DNA of 64,000 nt, taken from positions 92,857 to 156,856 of the forward strand of contig MVRE01000017.1 in assembly GCA_002067895.1 (NCBI GenBank), given 5' to 3'. This stretch comes from Methanoregula sp. PtaU1.Bin051. GTDB taxonomy: Archaea > Halobacteriota > Methanomicrobia > Methanomicrobiales > Methanospirillaceae. Under the pieces are notes generated by a model. The model searched no databases. It was not told where the DNA came from and was given only the letters and a program-made list of their open reading frames with translations. Shown piece after piece: positions 58,301 to 64,000 of this stretch. The translations under genes were made by a program, and so were the position numbers. Each line of letters opens with the position of its first letter. Position 1 is the first letter of the stretch.

Positions 58301-58700
58301 TGAGTCTGCGATCCTCCTCTGCTGTCCTCCGCCGTATCGCCTGACGGATCTTATGCTCAAGCTCGGCAAACTGCACCTTGGGGTCACCCCCTTTCTGGAG
58401 GTAAAAATCCACGCCGTTATTGATCGCCTGAATGACAATCTCTTCGCGTCCCTTACCGGTAAAAAGGATAAACGGGAGGTCAGGATACAACCGGCGTACT
58501 TCTTTTAAAAGCTCAATCCCGTCCATTTCCGGCATCTGATAATCCGAAACGATTGCATCAAAATGCCGGGATTCCAGCAGCTGGAGAGCTTCCCTACCAC
58601 CTGTTACCGTAGTGACAAGAAGTTCACCGGATCTCTCTAAAAAAATTGAACCGGCATCAAGGAGAGCGGGTTCGTCATCGACATAGAGGAGAGAGATCAT
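55335..58700 (-). CDS. Receiver-GAF-PAS-PAS-GAF-PAS hybrid histidine kinase
   Basis: 1121 residues, in order: REC (about 1-120, VSDYQMPEMDG phospho-Asp), GAF (about 140-290, WGEAVRQRRAIITN), PAS (about 305-430), PAS (about 470-600), GAF (about 605-760), PAS (about 775-890), kinase core (about 895-1121) with SNVTRHDILNKL, VMYNIIDNSLRYG, and EDDGIGIP. The receiver at the N-terminus with the kinase at the C-terminus suggests a relay. It converges with the single-domain response regulator; the gap between the two stop codons is 61 nt. Confidence 0.9.
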   Translation of the reverse strand: MISLLYVDDEPALLDAGSIFLERSGELLVTTVTGGREALQLLESRHFDAIVSDYQMPEMDGIELLKEVRRLYPDLPFILFTGKGREEIVIQAINNGVDFYLQKGGDPKVQFAELEHKIRQAIRRRTAEEDRRLTEKRLDAMIQLYAMRDYPLKDITDYALEQAVIITQSTLGYLAFLTDDERVLLMYSWSKQAMDECRIQEKPREYPVEKTGLWGEAVRQRRAIITNNYSADNPLKKGTPPGHVRLQRHMNVPIFDGNRIVIVVGVGNKLNNYDEDDILQLSLLMNGLWGIIRRKRVEEALHKNLDELAKNQKDLAESRQMLRSVLDTIPVRVFWKDRSLHYLGCNLPFAKDAGYQTPADIIGKTDYEMGWADQAEMYRADDKVVIESGNPKYNYEEPQTTPEGKRIWLRTSKIPLRNTDGELLGVLGTYEDITEAKRIQGVITGKNEELQAAYQQLSATDKTLRENYRQLLEHQAALKENEEKYRNLFEAESDAVLLIDNETGAILEANNAATALYGYSKDEILSRKNTDLSAEPEDTERVTRTTPVLADRVVTIPLRYHKKRDGTVFPVEITGRFFNWGGRPVHVAAIRDITERQQAAEARQGRADRAVGYQKALVELATTDAPTLRIALNRITEMGSRILNVDRVSIWFFSKDGESLTCNDLYIGSISIHEYGREINRKDYPRYFSALQDNRAIVAKDTLTHEQTFEFKKEYFGQYKIVSALYIPIRTGLTVVGVLCFEETKSPRSWDIEDQDYAIALADYTAIVLEQARRRLAEKDLRKSEEKYRTVINRANEGIVILQEGILQFVNPRAAELLGGSPEILNGRSFYDFVAPAEREKVRAMQLRRMEGEDVPSVFETILISRDNVVINVELNAGIMDYNGKSSDIIFIRDVSDRKRSEQSLRLANEKLNLLSNVTRHDILNKLTIAIGYLELAKLTHEREKLEDFIRKIDATLHVMEDQIMFTRDYQDMGVKDPEWQDASETFDLAVSQLDTGKVQITNNLSGLTVLADPLLGKVMYNIIDNSLRYGQNLTSINASYRREGSTTILLIEDDGIGIPAKDKSKIFEKGFGHHTGLGLFLAKEILSLTGIEIMETGFPTKGARFELHIPAGRFRISEST

Positions 58701-58836
58701 TATTGAACATCACCAGGAGGGATTTTCATGACACATCCGCTCAGCCAATCAGGATGGGGTCGGAGATAATCAATATTCGTATGTATTAACTGTCTTTCCA
58801 GAACTATGAGTATTTTCTCTTCAATAGTTGCCTTTT
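58701..58836. other. Intergenic gap between kinase and endonuclease IV
   Basis: The 136 nt lie upstream of the kinase and downstream of the nfo gene, both on the minus strand. It is A/T-rich (TATTCGTATGTATTAAC at about 58773) and probably holds the kinase promoter. Confidence 0.35.
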
Positions 58837-59682
58837 TTATAATGCTCCTGCAAGCTCCCTTACTTTCCGGATATTTCCTTCATCATCTCTCCGTTTATCA
58901 ACGGGAGTTTCACATACAAAGGGAAGGGCACGAATCTCCGTGCGGCGGAGAATGTTGTAAAAACCGTTCTCGCCGATGAAACCCATCCCGATATGCTCGT
59001 GCCGGTCGAGCCCGCTGCCAAGGTCCCCTTTTGAGTCATTCAGATGAATAATACGGATGTTGTTAAGCCCGATAAGCTCGTCGAACTGGCTGATGGTATT
59101 TTCGATTCCTGTCACCGTGCGAAGCTCATAGCCTGCGGCAAATGCGTGGCAGGTGTCAAAACAGACGCCGATACGCTTTATTTCGGTAATGTCATCCATG
59201 ATCGAATGGATGTGCTCGAAACTGCTGCCTACACAGTTCTTCTCACCCGCTGTGTTCTCCAGCAGCAGCATTACATTATTTTCCACTGTGGCAAGGGATG
59301 TATTGATTGCGGCAACCACCCGTTTCCTGCCACCTGCGATCCCGTACCCGAGATGGTGGCCAAGATGCGTAACAAGATACCGGATTCCAAGCCGCCCGCA
59401 ACGCTCCAGCTCGGCAGTAAGGGTTGCAATGGATTTTTCATAGATATCGTTTTTGGGAGAGGCAAGGTTCGGCAGGTAGGGCATGTGATCGACCGGAAGC
59501 AATTCAGATTTCTGAAGTTTTCCGGAAAAGACTGAACACTCATCGTCAGACAGCGGCTTGTACGCCCATCCCCGCGGATTACGGGAGAATATCTGGAAAA
59601 CGTCGCACCCTTTGGCTTTTGCCCGGTCAATGGCCTGATCCAGCGATCCCGCTATCGAGACATGGACTCCGACACTAACCAT
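58837..59682 (-). CDS. nfo: Endonuclease IV
   Basis: 281 residues, TIM barrel with three metal ions. Zinc-site motifs HVSIAGS, LLLENTAGEKN, CFDTCHAFAAGY and HLNDSKGDLGSGLDRHEHIG are all intact. It cleaves abasic sites in base excision repair, complementing the OGG1-type glycosylase at 30.9 kb. It starts with ATG at 59682. It is the only repair gene here. Confidence 0.96.
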   Translation of the reverse strand: MVSVGVHVSIAGSLDQAIDRAKAKGCDVFQIFSRNPRGWAYKPLSDDECSVFSGKLQKSELLPVDHMPYLPNLASPKNDIYEKSIATLTAELERCGRLGIRYLVTHLGHHLGYGIAGGRKRVVAAINTSLATVENNVMLLLENTAGEKNCVGSSFEHIHSIMDDITEIKRIGVCFDTCHAFAAGYELRTVTGIENTISQFDELIGLNNIRIIHLNDSKGDLGSGLDRHEHIGMGFIGENGFYNILRRTEIRALPFVCETPVDKRRDDEGNIRKVRELAGAL

Positions 59683-59797
59683 CTCACGGAGTTCCTCCTT
59701 TGAGTAACTGCATCAGTGATCACTATGCTGTGCATTGTATTAGGAAGTTGGTGTGAAGGGGGGGGCTGTGTCTTCGGCATGAGAGTAAATAAAATGG

Positions 59798-60685
59798 TTA
59801 GTAGGACCATCGCATCAGGACAAGAGCTGCAACTGCCAATGCCCCGAAAGCGGTAAAGGGTACCAATGTTCCGGATTTTGTTGGTTCCGGAGATGGTGTC
59901 GGGGGAGTTGTCGGCAGTGGGGTTAATGCCTCGTCAGGCCGGGTAGTTGTTGCTGTACGAATATTTACCTGACCATATCCGACAGGAGGAGTTATTTTGA
60001 CAATAAAGACCGAGACCGCCTGTGGCCCGGTCATACCCGACTTACCGGGGCACGCCTGTGAAGCTGCCTGCCCGGAAATAAACTTAACCATCACCCTTGA
60101 TCCATCATTTCTCCCGTTATAAGTTAGCGTCTCTCCCCGTGCAAGTGTTTTTGTAAGAACTGCAGAACCCGAGCTCTTTACAGTCACGGTCGCCTGTTTT
60201 GCAGTGCATACAGTCCCGGTGCATGCCGAGCAATCAGGAACCATTTCAGTCTCCACAGCATAATCACCAACAAGCGGGAGGGGCACAGTACTGGGATCCC
60301 CCACGATATCCGTAATCACCTGCTCGGTTTCCCTTGGCCCATAAATCTTTGCGAGTGTTATCCACTGTTCACCAAGGCCGCCCAAGCTTGTTGCTACAGC
60401 CAGATCGCCGCCGGAGAGGATTGAAAATGCTGCAGGATCTGGCACTGTTCCTGTCAGCGTCGATGTACTGCTGACCGGTTTCCAGCTGCATTGCGGTACA
60501 CCAGTTGTAGGATAATCACATCCGTACTGTTCCGGATTTTTTATAGAGAGGGTGTTTTTTACAGTATCCTCTGTAGTCACTGTGCCCTTACAGGTGACTT
60601 CAAGCAGGACAGCGGACACTGGGGCTATACAGCAGCACAGGATCAGGGCTGCAATGAGAGGGATAATTACGTTGTGACAATGCAT
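59798..60685 (-). CDS. Cys-rich secreted protein with Pro/Thr linker and C-terminal anchor
   Basis: 295 residues with a signal peptide (hydrophobic, CCCIAPVSA), an extracellular region holding several cysteines (TCKG, YGCDYP, QCSW, DCSACTGTVC, ACPG), a Pro/Thr-rich spacer (about 250-270) and a C-terminal helix ending in MRWSY, which resembles archaeal cell-surface sorting-type tails. The function is unknown, but an adhesion or sensing role is possible. Confidence 0.68.
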   Translation of the reverse strand: MHCHNVIIPLIAALILCCCIAPVSAVLLEVTCKGTVTTEDTVKNTLSIKNPEQYGCDYPTTGVPQCSWKPVSSTSTLTGTVPDPAAFSILSGGDLAVATSLGGLGEQWITLAKIYGPRETEQVITDIVGDPSTVPLPLVGDYAVETEMVPDCSACTGTVCTAKQATVTVKSSGSAVLTKTLARGETLTYNGRNDGSRVMVKFISGQAASQACPGKSGMTGPQAVSVFIVKITPPVGYGQVNIRTATTTRPDEALTPLPTTPPTPSPEPTKSGTLVPFTAFGALAVAALVLMRWSY

Positions 60686-60800
60686 CGGATCTCACCTTTA
60701 CAACGGCCTATCGACAATCAATTGTGATATAACCGTTTCTATTGTTCTGAATGCATCTTTTCCGACATATATCCATCGGTACTTAGTTGCGTTATCCAAT

Positions 60801-60986
60801 TTATTCGGAGGGCCTTTCCAGTAAACGCGAAATCCACAGTACTGCAACAATGATAAAAAAACCGATGGCAACAATAGCAATGCCCTGCGGTTCGTCACCG
60901 CCCGGGGGCATATAGGCTACATATACACCATTCACTATCACGAACAGGGCGATAAAAAACGAGATTACCTTCAGGATCGCTTCCAT
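60801..60986 (-). CDS. Small two-helix membrane protein
   Basis: 61 residues from the ATG at 60986, with two predicted helices (about 3-22 and 34-52) and an acidic-polar linker MPPGGDEPQ. No family is recognised. It stands alone with no tight neighbour. Confidence 0.55.
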   Translation of the reverse strand: MEAILKVISFFIALFVIVNGVYVAYMPPGGDEPQGIAIVAIGFFIIVAVLWISRLLERPSE

Positions 60987-61161
60987 GTATGATACTAACG
61001 ATGCTGGGTTATAAGGACTTCGGGGCACCCTGAGACCTTATAATCCAGGCAGGCGTGTGAGTAAAAATGAGACTAATGAGACACAATAAATGGAGAGGAT
61101 ATTCAGTATTATCGGATAAACTTATGAAATCACACGGCAATCACAACAATAGGGAAGATCT
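60987..61161. promoter_or_regulatory. Intergenic promoter region of the receiver-PAS-TPR gene
   Basis: A/T-rich 175 nt. TTCAGTATTATCGGATAAACTTATG (about 61101-61125) is the likely promoter stretch for the plus-strand gene at 61162. No gene is seen. Confidence 0.35.
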
Positions 61162-62331
61162 GTGGAGAGAACATCAATCCTGATCGTTGAAGATGACTTT
61201 ATTGTTGCTAAGGTTATCGAAAAGAGTTTACGGGAACTGAATTACCATATCTGTGGCATGGTGAGTTCAGGACAGGAAGCCGTAAAACTTACAGAACAGG
61301 AACGGCCGGACCTTGTCCTCATGGATATAAACCTCCAGGGAGACATGGACGGGATCGTTGCAGCCGACATGATCCATTCACGCCACAATATCCCGGTCGT
61401 GTTTTTGACCGCTTTTTCAGACCAGAAAACATTTTCACGTGCACTGGAAACAGCACCCTATGGGTATATCATCAAACCTTTCCAAAGCAATACCCTTGCA
61501 ACGACCATTGAAGTAGCACTAAACAAGTACCGGCTGGAACAACAACAAGCCACCCGTCACCACTGGTTTGAAGGAACTCTGCAGTCACTCTCAGATGGCA
61601 TTGTCACCATAGATACAAAGGGAAACATTACCCTGATCAATCCTGCTGCAGAAAAAATAACCGGCTGGAGTGCAAAGGAGGCAATCGGAAAGCCCCTGAA
61701 CAAAGTACTGTTGTTTGCTGAGGCTGGTACGGGCAAGAGGCGGACGCTTTCCACAGTCCCGGTCCTGAATGAAGGAATAGTAACGATAATACCGGAGGGC
61801 TCCACTCTTGTCTCCAAGTACGGGTCATCCACCACAATCAGCGAAGCGATTGCATCGCCGGTCCGGGACGATGCCGGCACCATTACAGGAGCTGCTATCG
61901 TCATTTATTCCGGGGAAGGAAAAACCGCTGCAGTAAAGTCAGCTGCCGGTGGATTGCAATCCTCACTGGAACAACCTGCAGAGATACAGAATCTCGTATT
62001 GAAAGAACAGCAAAAACGGCCAGTGACGGCCGATGACTGGAATGACCGCGGGAATTCACTCATGTTCTCCAGAAGGTATAACGATGCCGTAAACGCGTAT
62101 GACAAAGCAATCGGAATAAGCGCGACTAACTACAAGGCATGGTACGGGAAAGGTACGGCTCTGGCAAAACTCGGGAAGAATGATGAAGCTCTCGCTGCAT
62201 ACGACAATGTACTTGCCATTTATCCGCGTAACCATGAGGTACTCATGGCAAAGGGGGTTCTCTTAAGAAAAGTCGGGAGAGACGCAGAGGCTGACCGGTG
62301 TTTTGAGCTCGCTCACCTCTACTTACCATAA
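61162..62331 (+). CDS. Response regulator with PAS and TPR domains
   Basis: 389 residues: a receiver domain (about 1-125; IVEDDFIVAKV and LVLMDINLQGDMDG), a PAS domain (about 135-255) and tandem tetratricopeptide repeats (about 290-385; WNDRGNSLMFSRRYNDAVNAYDKAI and AWYGKGTALAKLGK). Receiver-TPR fusion implies protein-protein output rather than DNA binding. The start is GTG at 61162, preceded by GGGAAGATCT. It is 71 nt from the convergent kinase's stop codon. Confidence 0.88.
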   Translation: MERTSILIVEDDFIVAKVIEKSLRELNYHICGMVSSGQEAVKLTEQERPDLVLMDINLQGDMDGIVAADMIHSRHNIPVVFLTAFSDQKTFSRALETAPYGYIIKPFQSNTLATTIEVALNKYRLEQQQATRHHWFEGTLQSLSDGIVTIDTKGNITLINPAAEKITGWSAKEAIGKPLNKVLLFAEAGTGKRRTLSTVPVLNEGIVTIIPEGSTLVSKYGSSTTISEAIASPVRDDAGTITGAAIVIYSGEGKTAAVKSAAGGLQSSLEQPAEIQNLVLKEQQKRPVTADDWNDRGNSLMFSRRYNDAVNAYDKAIGISATNYKAWYGKGTALAKLGKNDEALAAYDNVLAIYPRNHEVLMAKGVLLRKVGRDAEADRCFELAHLYLP

Positions 62332-62401
62332 AGGGAATTAAGAAAGTACCAATTCTCTTCTATCACTCAATGTAGTCACATATTTTTTGTGGAAGAGGAT
62401 A

Positions 62402-63745
62402 TTACCGGGGGGTCATAGGAACACTCGGAAACCGGATTGTGACGGCGGTCCTCGGCTTACGGGTAAGTTCAACGGTTCCCCGCATCTGGTGAGTCGCAAT
62501 CCCGTTAACAAGCTGTAGGCCGAACGAGGACGCATTTTTGATCTCAAATCCCAAGGGAAAGCCGATGCCGTTATCGCTGACAGATAAGATGTACTCATTT
62601 TCTGCATCCTGTGTCAGCGTGATCGCAATGTGCCCTTTCTGTCCATCTGGAAACGCATGTTTGAGGGCATTGGAGATCAGTTCATTTGCTATAAGTCCGC
62701 AGGGAATCGCCATATCCAGACTTAAGTGTGAGATTGTAAGCTGCGTGTCGATGACAATCTCTTCCCGCGTTCTGCCGTATGAGGAGAGAAGGTATGTAAT
62801 CAGTTCATTGAGATATGTCGAGAAATTTATCCTAGCATAGTCATTTGAGCGATACAGTATCTCATGGATTAACGCCATGGTACGGATCCGGTTCTGGCTT
62901 TCAAAAAAGAGTTTCCGGATCTCGGTGTCAGAGATCTGGGCACCCTGTAACTCGATCAGGCCAGAAATGACCTGCATGTTATTCTTAACCCGGTGATGTA
63001 CTTCCCGGAGCAGAATCTCCTTTTCCCGCAAAGATCGCTGCAGTTCCTCTTCAGCGAGCTTTCTGTCGCTTATATCTGTCACATTCAGGACAATCATCCC
63101 ATCCGGCATCCTGGCCCCGGAGATGATGACAGGGATTTGGGTACCGTCCTTTTTTGTCAGGGAGATCTCTACGTTATCGGCACGGCCGTCCCTGGTAATC
63201 CGGGTTAGGACTCCCGATGAAGTTAAGTCGTCATTAAGAAGCGAGAGCGGTTTTCCGGAAAAATCACCGGCTGTATAACCGAGCAGGGCCATACCCCGGT
63301 TATTCACTTCGATGATCATGCAGCCGTCCTTCTCAGGCCTTACGATCAGGATCCCCGCAGCAGCATGATCGAAAATCCCGCGATACCGGATCTCGCGTGT
63401 CCGCAGGCTCTGGGAAAGGGATGTGATAATGAGCGTAAGTGCAACGAGCACGTAAAAACTCGCCGTCGCTGTTGTGTAGGTCAGACCGAGAGCGCCCGGA
63501 TAACTGTATACATAGACAACCGCGATATTGATACCCCCGATGACAATAGCAAAATAGATGCCTTTTTTCGGGAACCAGTACGCTGCTACGAGAATAGGGA
63601 TATAGAACAGCAGGGGGGTGATGATCATAACATCTTTTAAAAGGCCGATAAAAATGACTCCGAATGCAAATACCAGTGTAATCCCGATTATTCCGACCTT
63701 GATAATAGGGCTCAGTCTCACATTTTTCCAATAATAGCCGATCAA
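62402..63745 (-). CDS. Membrane PAS histidine kinase (HisKA_2 type)
   Basis: 447 residues. Hydrophobic helices occupy about residues 12-112 (four or five), followed by one PAS (about 120-235), the HisKA_2 motif REVHHRVKNNMQVISGL (His about 248) and the HATPase with NELISNALKHAFPDG and VSDNGIGFP. It is the kinase type that often works with single-domain receivers. It could phosphorylate the receiver-PAS-TPR protein encoded next to it. Confidence 0.9.
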   Translation of the reverse strand: MIGYYWKNVRLSPIIKVGIIGITLVFAFGVIFIGLLKDVMIITPLLFYIPILVAAYWFPKKGIYFAIVIGGINIAVVYVYSYPGALGLTYTTATASFYVLVALTLIITSLSQSLRTREIRYRGIFDHAAAGILIVRPEKDGCMIIEVNNRGMALLGYTAGDFSGKPLSLLNDDLTSSGVLTRITRDGRADNVEISLTKKDGTQIPVIISGARMPDGMIVLNVTDISDRKLAEEELQRSLREKEILLREVHHRVKNNMQVISGLIELQGAQISDTEIRKLFFESQNRIRTMALIHEILYRSNDYARINFSTYLNELITYLLSSYGRTREEIVIDTQLTISHLSLDMAIPCGLIANELISNALKHAFPDGQKGHIAITLTQDAENEYILSVSDNGIGFPLGFEIKNASSFGLQLVNGIATHQMRGTVELTRKPRTAVTIRFPSVPMTPR

Positions 63746-63836
63746 CCAGACATCCCCTGAGTTGCTTACTCCGCCTTAACCGATATTTGCATGATGGGGC
63801 GGTAGAACCTGATAGTACCCTTGTTGGCAGTTATGG
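63746..63836. other. Intergenic gap
   Basis: 91 nt with no gene; it separates the kinase start from the 3' end of a partial transposase. Confidence 0.4.
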
Positions 63837-64000
63837 TTAAAAATGGTGCCCTAGAATGGCTTTGTAGAATTCCACAATGACAATCAGAACAGAAATCCCC
63901 TTCCTTAATCTTGAGAGGTTATAGAGGATCACCTTGATTTTGATCTCCTTGACCTGGAGTCGGTATTTTCTTGCTTTCAGGGATTCCCCGAACTTTCTTT
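63837..64000 (-). CDS. Transposase C-terminal fragment, cut by the window edge
   Basis: On the minus strand the frame from the window edge reads RKFGESLKARKYRLQVKEIKIK, then YNLSRLRKGISVLIVIVEFYKAI and ends at TAA 63837-63839. This is the C-terminal end typical of an IS4/IS5-superfamily transposase (conserved QVKEIKIK and EEFYRAI-like pattern). Only about 54 residues are visible. Whether it is intact cannot be decided here. Confidence 0.6.
   Translation of the reverse strand, partial: RKFGESLKARKYRLQVKEIKIKVILYNLSRLRKGISVLIVIVEFYKAILGHHF

Noticed and set aside
1..64000. CRISPR array or restriction-type defence locus
   Set aside because: I found no regularly spaced repeats, cas genes, methylase or restriction genes.

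Overview
The window looks like part of the chromosome of a hydrogenotrophic methanogenic archaeon of the order Methanomicrobiales, probably close to Methanoregula; this placement rests on gene content and protein character, not on a database search. Diagnostic genes are methenyl-tetrahydromethanopterin cyclohydrolase (mch), methanogenesis marker protein 12, a four-subunit pyruvate:ferredoxin oxidoreductase (porCDAB), NifB, archaeal ribosomal proteins (L7Ae, S28e, L24e), an Orc1/Cdc6 initiator, a tubulin/FtsZ-family GTPase, archaeal PheS/PheT, EndA and many methanogen-type PAS/GAF sensor kinases.

Layout. 1-9.3 kb: surface glycosylation and membrane genes (TIGR03663-type GT-C protein cut by the window start, FAD oxidoreductase, GT2 glycosyltransferase, UPF0104-type flippase-like protein, DUF2298 giant membrane protein), with a divergent pair of a tubulin-like GTPase and a secreted, C-terminally anchored protein. 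9.3-14.3 kb: ribosomal L7Ae-S28e-L24e-ndk operon, marC, a small membrane protein, a nitrilase-family amidohydrolase, thrC and a DUF5803-like protein. 14.4-22.7 kb: mch, orc1/cdc6, apgM, a UDP-sugar epimerase, marker protein 12 and the por operon. 22.7-26.8 kb: an insertion-sequence graveyard holding an IS1595-type element with visible inverted repeats, a decayed IS5-type element, the C-terminal remnant of a gltA/sudA-like oxidoreductase, a DUF6790-like protein and a second, broken IS1595-type element. 27-39.4 kb: tRNA-Val, FKBP isomerase, nifB, a DNA glycosylase, ahcY, hisF and an informational block pheT-pheS-trpS-endA. 39.6-46.8 kb: a six-gene operon of radical SAM activase, DUF1257/Ycf35, Ycf46-like AAA+ ATPase, double-propeller WD40 protein, Hsp70-like protein and DUF2997. 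47-64 kb: chemoreceptors with CheW, PAS/GAF histidine kinases and response regulators, endonuclease IV, small membrane or secreted proteins, and a transposase fragment at the right edge.

The most interesting region is the 39.6-46.8 kb operon. It combines an ATP-driven remodeller, a chaperone-like ATPase, a scaffold, two small proteins of unknown function and a radical SAM enzyme in one tightly packed unit (overlapping or near-abutting genes), which suggests a single protein-modification or remodelling machine that I cannot name. A second notable signal is a kink-turn-like hairpin just ahead of the L7Ae gene, which may be an autoregulatory site. TAG occurs where glutamine is expected in both the IS5 relic and the gltA relic; I read this as decay, because intact genes here also end with TAG.
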